Positions 49,654-60,560 of a stretch of DNA of 64,000 bases are shown here, in pieces. The position numbers were made by a program, and so were the translations under genes. Origin of the DNA: Bufo bufo. Taxonomy: Eukaryota > Chordata > Amphibia > Anura > Bufonidae. The stretch lies in NCBI RefSeq assembly GCF_905171765.1, contig NC_053395.1, positions 184,034,156-184,098,155 of the forward strand, read 5' to 3'. Every line of letters starts with the position of its first letter. The stretch's first letter is position 1. The notes under the pieces were generated by a model that was not told the DNA's origin, made no database searches, and saw only the letters and a program-made list of their open reading frames with translations.

Positions 49654-49901
49654 AAGACTACATGCACACGAACGTTTTGTGTTTTGCGGTCCGCAAATTG
49701 CAGATCCGCCAAAAAAATGGATGACGTCCGTATGGCATTTTTTTGCAGATCCATTGTAACAATGCCTATCCTTGTCCGCAAAACACGCTGAGTGCTGTCC
49801 GCATCTTTTGCGTCCCCATTGAAGTGAATGGGTCCGCACCCAAGCCGCAAAAAATGACGCTCGGATGCGGAACCAAACCACGTTTGTGTGCATGTAGGCT
49901 A
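49654..49901. repeat. Fold-back MITE, CATGCACACGAACG family
   Basis: agactacatgcacacgaacg and cgtttgtgtgcatgtaggcta; second copy close to the previous one. Confidence 0.78.
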
Positions 49902-50282
49902 ATCCAAATCTCTGCCCATGAAAAGTTTCCCTTTAAACATACATGGCAGATGGTTCGACGCTATGTAACCTACAGTTGTGTTCAAAATAATAGTTCAAAA
50001 TCCTTCTAATGGCTTTTATTTCCATATACACAAATGCATTGCGGACACTACACATTCTATTCCAAATCAAAACATGAAGAAAAATGTCCAATTTGTGTTC
50101 CTCGAAAAAAAAAATTGGAAAAGTGAATAGTAGACTGTTCAAAAAAAAAATAGCAGTGTTTGTATTCTTCTTTACAAACTCAAACATTCACTATATAAAC
50201 TGAGAAATGTTTGAAGATTTTGCTTTCCTTTGAATCACTTCACTAATATTTGGCAAATTGTAACCTCTTCAGCACATTACTT

Positions 50283-50385
50283 TTTCCATATCATCACCAC
50301 GACGGCCATACAAGGAGATTGACCTCTATAGGGGCAGGAAGCAGAGAAAGGTTTAAATGTTCCCCTCCCACCACCAAACACCAGT
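50283..50385 (+). repeat. DIRS left inverted terminal repeat
   Basis: Starts tttccatatcatcaccacga and runs to the block accaccaaacaccagtg, complementary to 60417-60525 with few changes. Confidence 0.88.
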
Positions 50386-50793
50386 GTTTCCTGTCCCTAC
50401 AGAGGACAGGGGCGGAGAAAGGTCTCCGCAGCCAGCTGCCGTGGAGATGAAGGTCCAGAAGTGGAATGGAGTCGCGTACCTGCTTTTGCGGGCCCCCCCC
50501 TGTCTGCCCGCGGTCTTGTACTAACGCCGGACAGGGGGGGGTGGGGAGAGACTCGCCTCCGGTTGATCTGGGGCCTGCTCCCGGAGCACGGTAATGCCCG
50601 CTGGATCATTGAAACCATGCCGGCTTGTGCACCCAGCGGCGCTATACAAATTTGTCACTTCCGGGTAGCCGGACGTTTCCGGAAGTGACGCGGACGGAGG
50701 GGGCCGGCTTCAGGAGGCGGGAAGATTCAAATGGATTCTCCTGCCTGCAGCGTCCTGCGGTGAGTACCTACCTGATTTCGGCTGTACTTCAGG

Positions 50794-52122
50794 ATGTCTG
50801 CTTCTGAACACACCGAGGCCTCTACTCTACCGTCTACTGCAAATGAACCTCTGAGAAAACCCAAGAAGTCATTGAAGTGTATCTCATGCCTCAAACGACT
50901 TCCTGATGACTACCCTAAGAAACTGTGCAGGGTTTGCATTACTAAGATTGTCCGGGAGGAACAACCGTCCCTCATGGACGAGATTAAGTCCATGATGCAG
51001 GAAGAAATTAAATCCTCTTTTGCGGCTTTTTCCTCTCTTCAAACAGTGAAGCCTGTTTCGGAGCCCCCCGCTAAACGCCACAAATCGGACGATGATGTTT
51101 CATCCGACTCTGAGGTTTATGGGGGTTCAGCTTCCTCCTCTAAACATATGGAGGATGAATATAAGCTCTCTGAACGGGATTATTCAGAAAACAGAAGGAA
51201 ATTTTATTTCTCCTCTGAGGATATGCCCGAGCTTTTAAAAGCCGTCAGAGCTACTATGGGAGTAGAGGAGGTTCCCTCTACGCCGTCAGTACAAGATGAG
51301 ATGTTTGGAGGTCTCGGGGTAAAGAAATCCAGAGTCTTCCCTATTAACGAGAACATCAAGGGGATGATTTTGGATGAATGGGCAGATCCGGAGAAACGGC
51401 TAGGCGTCGCCAGATCTTTCCAAAACCGGCTTCTTTTTGATCAGGAAGAAGCTAGGACATTTAATACCATCCCTAAGATTGACGCCCAGGTAGCTAGGGT
51501 CAATAAGAAAACCAGCCTACCATTTGAGGATGCTTCTCAGCTCAGAGATCCGCTGGATAGAAAGGCTGACGGCCTGCTAAGAAGATCCTGGGAAGCGGCC
51601 ATGCTCACGCTTAAATCAAACATAGCAGCCACTTCGGTGGCCAGATCTATGTTCATCTGGCTCTCTGAGTTAGAGAATAGGGCCTCCGATGATTCCTCTA
51701 CAAATGAAATCATGAGCGCCATTCCCCTGTTAAAATCCGCTACAGCCTTTTTGGCAGACGCTTCCGCGGAGTCAGTGCGTTTTTCAGCAAAGGATGCGGG
51801 TCTGTCCAATGCAGCTCGCCGTGCCTTGTGGGTGAAGTGCTGGTCAGGGGACAAAGTATCTAAATCCAGATTATGTGGCATCCCTTTCTCTGGAGAATAT
51901 GTTTTCGGACCTGAACTAGAGAAAATCCTAGAGAGGGCCTCCGATAAAAAGAAGGGTTTTCCGGAGGAGAAGGTCTATAAAAGGAAGTATCCCTTTCGTG
52001 CCCCTTCCAACCAAGGTAGTCAATACACGGGGAAGGGCAAGTCGGGCCGTTTCAGTTACCCCAAAGGGGGGAGAGGTAGGGCTCCCGCTTCTGCTCCCCA
52101 GAAAGGAAATGGAAACCAGTGA
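50794..52122 (+). CDS. DIRS Gag-like protein (442 residues)
   Basis: An intact frame from ATG 50794. The N-terminus has a zinc-binding-like C-X2-C-X12-C-X2-C (CISCLKRLPDDYPKKLCRVC, residues 29-48). It continues with acidic/serine-rich sequence (SDDDVSSDSEV) and the conserved mid-region LDEWADPEKRL ... DAQVARVNKKTSLPFEDA ... LDRKADGLLRR. A basic Gly/Lys/Arg-rich tail (residues about 400-442) is suited to nucleic-acid binding. The same zinc motif and mid-region occur in the DIRS remnant at 20173. It is the only undisrupted retroelement frame in the window. Confidence 0.87.
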   Translation: MSASEHTEASTLPSTANEPLRKPKKSLKCISCLKRLPDDYPKKLCRVCITKIVREEQPSLMDEIKSMMQEEIKSSFAAFSSLQTVKPVSEPPAKRHKSDDDVSSDSEVYGGSASSSKHMEDEYKLSERDYSENRRKFYFSSEDMPELLKAVRATMGVEEVPSTPSVQDEMFGGLGVKKSRVFPINENIKGMILDEWADPEKRLGVARSFQNRLLFDQEEARTFNTIPKIDAQVARVNKKTSLPFEDASQLRDPLDRKADGLLRRSWEAAMLTLKSNIAATSVARSMFIWLSELENRASDDSSTNEIMSAIPLLKSATAFLADASAESVRFSAKDAGLSNAARRALWVKCWSGDKVSKSRLCGIPFSGEYVFGPELEKILERASDKKKGFPEEKVYKRKYPFRAPSNQGSQYTGKGKSGRFSYPKGGRGRAPASAPQKGNGNQ

Positions 52123-53599
52123 CATCCGGGTGGGGGGGAGATTGAGGATGTTTTTTCCCCGCTGGGAGGAAATATCCTCAAACTCCTGGGCTCTGAGGAT
52201 TGTAGGGTCGGGTTACAGAATACAATTCTCGGACCCTCCCCCAAAGAGATTTTTAGTCACCAAGGTTGCGGTCCCAGACTTCAATCATCCCATTTACGTG
52301 GGCATCCGGGAATTACTCGCAAAGGGGGTAGTGGTGAAAGTACCTCTATCCGAACAGGGAGGGGGTTTCTATTCCAACCTCTTCCTAGTGAAGAAGGAGG
52401 GATCCTACCGCACAATTATAAACTTAAAGCGCCTGAACAGATACATTACTTATCAAAAATTCAGGATGGAGACCCTAAGATCTATAGTCCCTTTGCTCCA
52501 AAGCAATTCAGTAATGTGCTCGGTCGATCTGACCGACGCCTATTATCATGTACCAATACATCCCAGCTCTCAACGGTTCTTAAGGTTCGCGGTCAGAGAC
52601 CATCACGGCAGAATCCTTCATTACCAATTCACCTCTCTCCCCTTCGGCATATCATCAGCCCCTCGAGTTTTTACAAAGCTAATGATCGAGGTAGTGGCTT
52701 ATCTAAGAAAGAAAGGTCTGACAGTCTTTCCGTACTTGGACGACTTTCTGATTTCAAACAGTTCCGCTCCTCTCCTGCTGAGAGATCTAAGTTTCTTCCG
52801 TCAAACTCTAGAAAGTCTGGGCTGGTTGATCAACATAAAAAAATCTCAGCTAGATCCGACAACAAAGATCCAGTTTCTGGGGGTTATTCTGGATTCCCAG
52901 AAACAGATAACCTGCTTACCTCAGAGCAAGATACAGGACATCCAAAGGAAGATCTCCATCTTCAACTCAAAGAATCTCTGTTCCATCAGAGACTCAATGA
53001 GTCTACTGGGGATCCTTACATCCTGCATACCATCCGTTCAGTGGTGTCAGATCCATTTTCGAACCCTACAGATGTGGATCCTCAGGGTTTGGGACAGAAG
53101 AGAATCTTCCTTAGACCAAAGGGTGATCATCCCTCAGAGGATAAAGACCTCCCTTCTTTGGTGGAAGGACAGGCTAAAGATCTCCAAGGGGGTGCAGTGG
53201 TCAAGAAACCCCTATGCCCAGATCACCACAGATGCAAGCCAGTACGGTTGGGGAGCAAAGGTCGGAGAAGTTTATTACCAGGGAGTCTGGCCCAGATCTG
53301 TCAGCCTCCAGTCGTCAAACCTTCGAGAATTAAGGGCAGTCTGGAAGACTCTAAGACAAGCAAAAGTTCATCTTCAGGGCCATCATGTAAGAGTCCTGTC
53401 AGACAACACGACAGTGGTAAGGTATTTAAACATCAGGGAGGCACAGGTTCGTGCAGCCTGCTGGAATTGTCGGCAAAAATATTCGCCTGGGCCGAAGCGA
53501 ACGTCCGGTCAGTATCTGCAGTCCACCTGAAGGGGTCCCTAAATGTGGAAGCAGACTACCTAAGCCGGGCAAGAATAGATCACTCGGAATGGTCCTTAA
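52109..53599 (+). pseudogene. DIRS reverse transcriptase/RNase H, first part
   Basis: The pol frame is +1 relative to Gag and its first ATG (52109) overlaps the Gag end by 14 bases. RT motifs in order: YRTIINLKRLNRYI, CSVDLTDAYYHVPIHPSSQR, FTSLPFGISSAPRVFTKL, FPYLDDFLI (YxDD catalytic box) and KIQFLGVILDS. RNase H follows with ITTDASQYGWGAKV, LRELRAVWKTL and VRVLSDNTTVV. A frameshift near 53430 (after RYLN) moves the continuation QGGTGSCSLLELSAKIFAWA to another frame. Insertion at TTAA 53596-53599 then splits the gene after HSEWSL. Confidence 0.92.
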
Positions 53600-53935
53600 C
53601 CACCTCCGGACCGCCTAACGCAGGATCGCGTTCCGGAGGTGGCAGCGCTGCGCACAGTCACGCATATACGCGTCATCTCGCGAGACGCGAGATTTCCTGT
53701 GAACGCGCGCACACAGGCGCGCGCGCTCACAGGAACGGAAGGTAAGAGAGTTGATCTCCAGCCTGCCAGCGGCGATCGTTCGCTGGCAGGCTGGAGATGT
53801 GTTTTTTTTAACCCCTAACAGGTATATTAGACGCTGTTTTGATAACAGCGTCTAATATACCTGCTACCTGGTCCTCTGGTGGTCCCCTTTGTTTGGATCG
53901 ACCACCAGAGGACACAGGTAGCTCAGTAAAGTAGC
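53600..53935. repeat. Cluster of five consecutive hairpins
   Basis: Inverted pairs: ccacctccgga/tccggaggtgg (53600-53643); a ctcgcgag-centred one (about 53680); tcctgtgaacgcgcgc/gcgcgcgctcacagga (53695-53734); gatctccagcctgccagcg/cgctggcaggctggagat (53753-53798); aggtatattagacgctgtt/aacagcgtctaatatacct (53820-53862), followed by tcctctggtggt/accaccagagga. Confidence 0.85.
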
Positions 53936-54059
53936 ACCAAGCACCACTACACTACACTACACCCCCCCCCCATCACTTATTAACCCCTTATTAGCCCCTG
54001 ATCACCCCTAATCACCCCTGATCACCCCATATAGACTCCCTGATCACCCCCCTGTCATT

Positions 54060-55550
54060 GATTACCCCCCTGTCATTGATCAACCCCCTGTAAAGCTCCA
54101 TTCAGACGTCCGCATGATTTTTACGGATCCACTGATAGATGGATCGGATCCGCAAAACGCATCCGGACGTCTGAATGAAGCCTTACAGGGGCGTGATCAA
54201 TGACTGTGGTGATCACCCCATATAGACTCCCTGATCACCCCCCTGTCATTGATTACCCCCCTGTCATTGATTACCCCCCTGTAAAGCTCCATTCAGATGT
54301 CCGCATGATTTTTACGGATGCACTGATACATGGATCGGATCCGCAAAACGCATCCGGTCGTCTGAATGAAGCCTTACAGGGGCATGATCAATGACTGTGG
54401 TGATCACCCCCCTGTCATTGATTACCCCCCTGTAAAGCTCCATTCAGATGTCCGCATGATTTTTACGGATGCACTGATAGATGGATCGGATCCGCAAAAC
54501 GCATCCGGACGTCTGAATGAAGCCTTACAGGGGCATGATCAATGACTGTGGTGATCACCCCATATAGACTCCCTGATCACCCCCCTGTCATTGATTACCC
54601 CCCTGTCATTGATTACCCCCCTGTAAAGCTCCATTCAGATGTCCGCATGATTTTTACGGATGCACTGATAGATGGATCGGATCCGCAAAACGCATCCGGA
54701 CGTCTGAATGAAGCCTTACAGGGGCATGATCAATGACTGTGGTGATCACCCCATATAGACTCCCTGATCACCCCCCTGTAAAGCTCCATTCAGATGTCCG
54801 CATGATTTTTACGGATGCACTGATACATGGATCGGATCCGCAAAACGCATCCGGTCGTCTGAATGAAGCCTTACAGGGGCATGATCAATGACTGTGGTGA
54901 TCACCCCCCTGTCATTGATTACCCCCCTGTAAAGCTCCATTCAGATGTCCGCATGATTTTTACGGATGCACTGATAGATGGATCCGATCCGCAAAACGCA
55001 TCCGGACGTCTGAATGAAGCCTTACAGGGGCATGATCAATGACTGTGGTGATCACCCCATATAGACTCCCTGATCACCCCCCTGTCATTGATCACCCCCC
55101 TGTCATTGATTACCCCCCTGTAAAGCTCCATTCAGATGTCCGCATGATTTTTACGGATGCACTGATAGATGGATCCGATCCGCAAAACGCATCCGGACGT
55201 CTGAATGAAGCCTTACAGGGGCATGATCAATGACTGTGGTGATCACCCCATATAGACTCCCTGATCACCCCCCTGTCATTGATCACCCCCCTGTCATTGA
55301 TTACCCCCCTGTAAAGCTCCATTCAGATGTCCGCATGATTTTTACGGATGCACTGATAGATGGATCGGATCCGCAAAACGCATCCGGACGTCTGAATGAA
55401 GCCTTACACGGGCGTGATCAATGACTGTGGTTATCACCCCATATAGACTCCCTGATCACCCCCCTGTCATTGATCACCCCCCTGTCATTGATCACCCCCC
55501 TGTCATTTATCACCCCCCTGTCATTTAGCACCCCTCTGTAAGGCTCCATT
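54060..55550. repeat. Tandem 150/191-bp units, each with an internal palindrome
   Basis: Seven to eight units with the block gatcaatgactgtggtgatcacccc, short direct repeats of cccccctgtcattgatta (one to three copies, setting unit length), and a palindrome attcagatgtccgcatgatt ... aacgcatccggacgtctgaat of about 90 bases. The palindrome resembles a short MITE of the CATTCACACGTCCG family. Confidence 0.87.
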
Positions 55551-55559
55551 CAGATATTT

Positions 55560-58310
55560 TTTTGGCCCAAGTTAGCAGAATTTTTTTTTTTTTTTCTTAC
55601 AAAGTCTCATATTCCACTAACTTGTGTCAAAAAATAAAATCTCACATGAACTCACCATACCCCTCACGGAATCCAAATGCGTAAAATTTTTTAGACATTT
55701 ATATTCCAGACTTCTTCTCACGCTTTAGGGCCCCTAGAATGCCAGGGCAGTATAAATACCCCACATGTGACCCCATTTCGGAAAGAAGACACCCCCAGGT
55801 ATTCCGTGAGGGGCATATTGAGTCCATGAAAGATTGAAATTTTTGTCCCAAGTTAGCGGAACGGGAGACTTTGTGAGAAAAAAATTAAAAATATCAATTT
55901 CCGCTAACTTGTGCCAAAAAAAAAAAATTTCTATGAACTCGCCATGCCCCTCATTGAATACCTTGGGGTGTCTTCTTTCCAAAATGGGGTCACATGTGGG
56001 GTATTTATACTGCCCTGGCATTCTAGGGGCCCCAAAGCGTGAGAAGAAGTCTGGTATCCAAATGTCTAAAAATGCCCTCCTAAAAGGAATTTGGGCACCT
56101 TTGCGCATCTAGGCTGCAAAAAAGTGTCACACATCTGGTATCGCCGTACTCAGGAGAAGTTGGGGAATGTGTTTTGGGGTGTCATTTTACATATACCCAT
56201 GCTGGGTGAGAGAAATATCTTGGTCAAATGCCAACTTTGTATAAAAAAATGGGAAAAGTTGTCTTTTGCCAAGATATTTCTCTCACCCAGCATGGGTATA
56301 TGTAAAATGACACCCCAAAACACATTCCCCAACTTCTCCTGAATACGGCGATACCACATGTGTGACACTTTTTTGCAGCCTAGGTGGGCAAAGGGGCCCA
56401 TATTCCAAAGAGCACCTTTAGGATTTCACAGGTCATTTACCTACTTACCACACATTAGGGCCCCTGGAAAATGCCAGGGCAGTATAACTACCCCACAAGT
56501 GACCCCATTTTGGAAAGAAGACACCCCAAGGTATTCTGTGAGGGGCATGGCGAGTTCCTAGAATTTTTTATTTTTTGTCACAAGTTAGTGGAAAATGCTT
56601 ATTTTTTTTTTTTTTTTTTTTTTCATACAAAGTCTCATATTCCACTAACTTGTGACAAAAAATAAAAACTTCCATGAACTCACTTTGCCCATCAGCGAAT
56701 ACCTTGGGGTCTCTTCTTTCCAAAATGGGGTCACTTGTGGGGTAGTTATACTGCCCTGGCATTCTAGGGGCCCAAATGTGTGGTAAGGAGTTTGAAATCA
56801 AATTCTGTAAAAAATGACCTGTGAAATCCGAAAGGTGCTCTTTTGAATATGGGCCCCTTTGCCCACCTCGGCTGCAAAAAAGTGTCACACATCTGGTATC
56901 TCCGTAATCGGGAGAAGTTGGGGAATGTGTTCTGGGGTGTCATTTTACATATACCCATGCTGGGTGAGAGAAATATCTTGGCAAAAGACAACTTTTCCCA
57001 TTTTTTTTATACAAAGTTGGCATTTGACCAAGATATTTATCTCACCCAGCATGGGTATATGTAAAAAGACACCCCAAAACACATTCCTCAACTTCTCCTG
57101 AATACAGAGATACCAGATGTGTGACACTTTTTTGCAGCCTAGGTGGGCAAAGGGGCCCACATTCCAAAGAGCACCTTTCGGATTTCACAGGTCATTTACC
57201 TACTTACCACACATTTGGGCCCCTAGAATGCCAGGGCAGTATAACTACCACACAAGTGACCCCATTTTGGAAAGAAGAGACCCCAAGGTATTCGCTGATG
57301 GGCATAGTGAGTTCATGGAAGTTTTTATTTTTTGTCACAAGTTTGTGGAATATGAGACTTTGTATGAAAAAAAAAAAAAAAAAAAAAAAAATCATCATTT
57401 TCCACTAACTTGTGACAAAAAATAAAAAATTCTAGGAACTCGCCATGCCCCTCACGGAATACCTTGGGGTGTCTTCTTTCCAAAATGGGGTCACTTGTGG
57501 GGTAGTTATACTGCCCTGGTATTCTAGGGGCCCAAATGTGTGGTAAGGAGTTTGAAATCAAATTCAGGAAAAAATGAGGAGTGAAATCCGAAAGGTGCTC
57601 TTTGGAATATGGGCCCCTTTGCCCACCTAGGCTGCAAAAAAGTGTCACACATCTGGTATCCCCGTACTCAGGAGAAGTTGAGGAATGTGTTTTGGGGTGT
57701 CTTTTTACATATACCCATGCTGGGTGAGATAAATATCTTGGTCAAATGACAACTTTGTATAAAAAAATGGGAAAAGTTGTCTTTTGCCAAGATATTTCTC
57801 TCACCCAGCATGGGTATATATAAAATGACACCCCAAAACACATTCCCCACCTTCTCCTGAGTACGGAGATACCAGATGTGTGACACTTTTTTGCAGCCTA
57901 GGTGGGCAAAGGGGCCCATATTCCAAAGAGCACCTTTCGGATTTCACAGGTCATTTTTTCCTGAATTTGATTTCAAACTCCTTACCACACATTTGGGCCC
58001 CTAGAATGCCAGGGCAGTATAACTACCCCACAAGTGACCCCATTTTGGAAAGAAGAGACCCCAAGGTATTCGCTGATGGGCATAGTGAGTTCATAGAAGT
58101 TTTTATTTTTTGTCACAAGTTAGTGGAATATGAGACTTTGTAAGGAAAAAAAAAAAAAAAAAAAAAATCATCATTTTCCGCTAACTTGTGACAAAAAATA
58201 AAAAGTTCTATGAACTCACTATGCCCATCAGCGAATACCTTAGGGTGTGTACTTTCAGAAATGGGGTCATTTGTGGGGTGTTTGTACTGTCTGGGCATTG
58301 TAGAACCTCA
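55560..58310. repeat. Array of head-to-head inverted modules of about 375 bp
   Basis: One module (from a T/A-rich loop with ccactaacttgtgacaaaaa, through ccccattttggaaagaag, tgccctggcattctaggggc, ttttgcagccta, to cacccagcatgggtatatg) alternates orientation. Symmetry centres lie near 55882, 56248, 56615, 57003, 57378, 57760 and 58150. Alternate centres are A/T-runs (56605, 57378, 58150) and aaaatgggaaaagttg-type loops (56248, 57003, 57760). Confidence 0.88.
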
Positions 58311-58765
58311 GGAAACATGACAGGTGCTCAGAAAGTCAGAGCTGCTTCAAAAAGCGGAAATTCACATTTTTGTACCATAGTTTGTAAACGCTATAACTTT
58401 TACCCAAACCATTTTTTTTTTACCCAAACATTTTTTTTTTATCAAAGACATGTAGAACTATAAATTTAGAGCAAAATTTCTATATGGATGTCGTTTTTTT
58501 TTGCAAAATTTTACAACTGAAAGTGAAAAATGTCATTTTTTTGCAAAAAAATCGTTAAATTTCGATTAATAACAAAAAAAGTAAAAATGTCAGCAGCAAT
58601 GAAATACCACCAAATGAAAGCTCTATTAGTGAGAAGAAAAGGAGGTAAAATTCATTTGGGTGGTAAGTTGCATGACCGAGCAATAAACGGTGAAAGTAGT
58701 GTAGGTCAGAAGTGTAAAAAGTGGCCTGGTCTTTCAGGGTGTTTAAGCACTGGGGGCTGAGGTGG

Positions 58766-59179
58766 TTAAACGAGGAGGTCTTCCTGATGATAGTGGACAG
58801 GTGGGGGAGACCTACAAGAGATCTCTTTGCCACTCGAGCAAACTCAAAATTACCAGTTTTTTGTTCCCTACATCCCAGAGACAGCCCGAGTTTCCTGGAC
58901 GCTTTCTCTCTCAGATGGAACCGAGGTCTCCATTACGCTTTCCCTCCTCTTCCATTAATACCGAGGGTGGTACAGAAGATCATACAGGACGGTACTTCAG
59001 TCATTCTGGTGACACCCTACTGGCCAAAGAGGAGCTGGTTCCCAATCCTGTGGAACCTTGCCAGCGAAGGTCCTTGGATTCTACCAAAAAGACGAGACAT
59101 CCTTCATCAGGGTCCGATCCTACACCCGGACCCGGACTTCCTTAACCTAGCAGCCTGGATCCTGAGACCCAGATCCTAA
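58766..59179 (+). pseudogene. DIRS pol, C-terminal part after the insertion
   Basis: Continues in frame from L-N: LNEEVFLMIVDRWGRPTRDL, FATRANSKLPVFCSL, then VILVTPYWPKRSWFPILWNL and LNLAAWILRPRS, stop at 59177-59179. In DIRS elements this region follows RNase H and is often called the methyltransferase-like part; I see no clear catalytic motif, so I leave its activity open. Confidence 0.8.
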
Positions 59180-59189
59180 AGCGTCAGGG

Positions 59190-60196
59190 TCTATCAGATG
59201 CGGTAATTTCAACTCTAAAGGCTTCCAAAAAGAAGGTGACCTTTTCAATTTACCTAAAGATCTGGAAGCGTTTCTGCTCATGGTCAGGTTTGCCTTCATC
59301 GAATACCTCATCCCCAAACATCCAGATGATTCTGGATTTTCTACAAAAGAGGTTTCGAGATGGGATTAAGACCATCCACACTCAGGGTACAAGTATCAGC
59401 CCTTAGTTGCTTTTACGACACCGAGCTGGTAAGCCATAGGTGGATAAAACGCTTCATGAAGGCAACAACAAGGCTACGTCCGACCCTAAAGTCTCATGTA
59501 CCTTCCTGGGATCTAGATATCGTCCTTAGGGGGCTATCGCATCCTCCATTTGAACCTCTGAGTGACTGCTCTTTGAAGCACAAATCCTACAAGACTGCAT
59601 TCCTGGTTGCCATCACCTCAGCCAGGAGAATAAGTGAACTACAGGCCTTTTCAGTTAGAGAGCCTTACCTACAGGTCCTAGATGACAGGATAGTCCTAAA
59701 ACTAGACCCGTGTTTTCTACCAAAGGTGGTCTCGAAATTTCATAAGGACCAGGAGATCACCCTCCCTTCCTTGTTTAATAACCCATCTAATGATTGGGAA
59801 TCTACCCTTCATTTACTTGATGTCAGACGGGCAGTACTGGATTATTTAGAGACCACTAAGGACTTTAGGAAGTCAGATTGCCTCTTTGTCCAGTTTGGAG
59901 GAAGAAACAAGGGTCAGAAAGTTTCCAAGTCCTCCATTGCTAGATGGATCAAAGCTACCATCACCTCCTGTTATTCCCTACAGAATCTTTCTTGCCCTGG
60001 CGATATCAAAGCCCACTCTACCAGGGCAATGTCTTCTTCTCAGGCAGAAAGAGCGGGTGTCTCCCTAGAGGAGATCTGTAGGGCAGCCACTTGGTCCAGT
60101 ATCCATACTTTTGCCAAACATTATAGGTTGGATCTTTTTAAAAAGACTGACATGGCCTTCGGACAAGAGGTTCTTCAGTCTGTGTCCCACCCATAG
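59190..60196 (+). pseudogene. DIRS tyrosine recombinase with a frameshift
   Basis: N-terminal part (ISTLKASKKKVTFSIYLKIW) is in one frame to about 59350. The remainder, from GLRPSTLRVQVSALSCFYD at 59360, is in another. The catalytic domain shows arginine I in TSARRISELQAF, the HxxR box in AHSTRAMSSSQAE, and the nucleophilic tyrosine in FAKHYRLDLF near the end. A one-base indel around 59345-59352 is the only break seen, so the catalytic half is intact. Confidence 0.88.
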
Positions 60197-60221
60197 ATTC
60201 ATATTTGATATACCTCCTTGT

Positions 60222-60303
60222 ATGGCCGTCGTGGTGATGATATGGAAAGCCGGAATTAGTACTTACCGGTAATTCATTTTCCATGAGATCACCACGACGG
60301 CCC
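60222..60303. repeat. DIRS internal complementary region
   Basis: tatggccgtcgtggtgatgatatggaaa is the inverse of the left element end, and gccggaattagtacttaccggtaa plus ccatgagatcaccacgacgg is the inverse of the right end. Its junction at gatatggaaagccgg shows how the two ends join in the circular DNA intermediate. Confidence 0.88.
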
Positions 60304-60414
60304 GTATTTCCCTCCCTATTGTTACCCGGGGGTTGATATGATGAAATATCTTCTCCTGTTTATTTATTTTTTTCACGTGTGTAGCCACCACCCTTTACTC
60401 TGATATTTTGGAAG

Positions 60415-60560
60415 CACTGGTGTTTGGTGGTGGGAGGGGAACATTTAAACCTTTCTCTGCTTCCTGCCCCTACAGAGGTCAGGGGGTCAATCTCCTTGTA
60501 TGGCCGTCGTGGTGATCTCATGGAAAATGACTTACCGGTAAGTACTAATTCCGGCTTTTT
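60415..60560 (-). repeat. DIRS right inverted terminal repeat
   Basis: Inverse of the left repeat up to ggccgtcgtggtgat, then a unique extension catggaaaatgacttaccgg to ttccggcttt, which matches the internal complementary region. Confidence 0.87.

Larger units (their letters stand above)
53600..58765. mobile_element. 5.2-kb TTAA-flanked non-autonomous DNA element
   Basis: TTAA is duplicated at 53596-53599 and 58766-58769. The ends CCACCTC and GAGGTGG are inverted. Removing the element with one TTAA restores the DIRS reading frame W-S-L-N-E-E-V across the site. TTAA targeting is the habit of piggyBac and Kolobok superfamilies; the sequence does not decide between them (CC start slightly favours piggyBac). 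It has no transposase: instead a hairpin cluster (53600-53935), tandem units (54060-55550) and an inverted-module array (55560-58310). Confidence 0.88.
50281..60560 (+). mobile_element. DIRS-type tyrosine-recombinase retrotransposon (interrupted)
   Basis: The left terminal repeat (tttccatatcatcaccacga, then cggccatacaaggagattga) recurs inverted at 60417-60525. Order inside is Gag, RT/RNase H, pol tail, recombinase, internal complementary region, right repeat: the full DIRS layout. Without the 5.2-kb insertion at 53600-58765 the element is about 5.1 kb. Junction: a TTT shared by both ends (50283 and about 60556), as expected for recombinase-mediated integration without target duplication. Confidence 0.93.

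Noticed and set aside
52516..53745. 409-codon ORF overlapping the DIRS polymerase in another frame
   Set aside because: Most is a shadow of RT/RNase H; only the part after about 53430 is real pol, reached through a frameshift, and it is covered in that entry.
54200..55424. Four near-identical 64-codon ORFs
   Set aside because: They follow from the tandem units and carry no coding signal beyond the repeat.
55734..58463. Many 60-100-codon ORFs on both strands with shared peptides
   Set aside because: They are the same module read in both orientations of the inverted array; frames are short and end in homopolymers.
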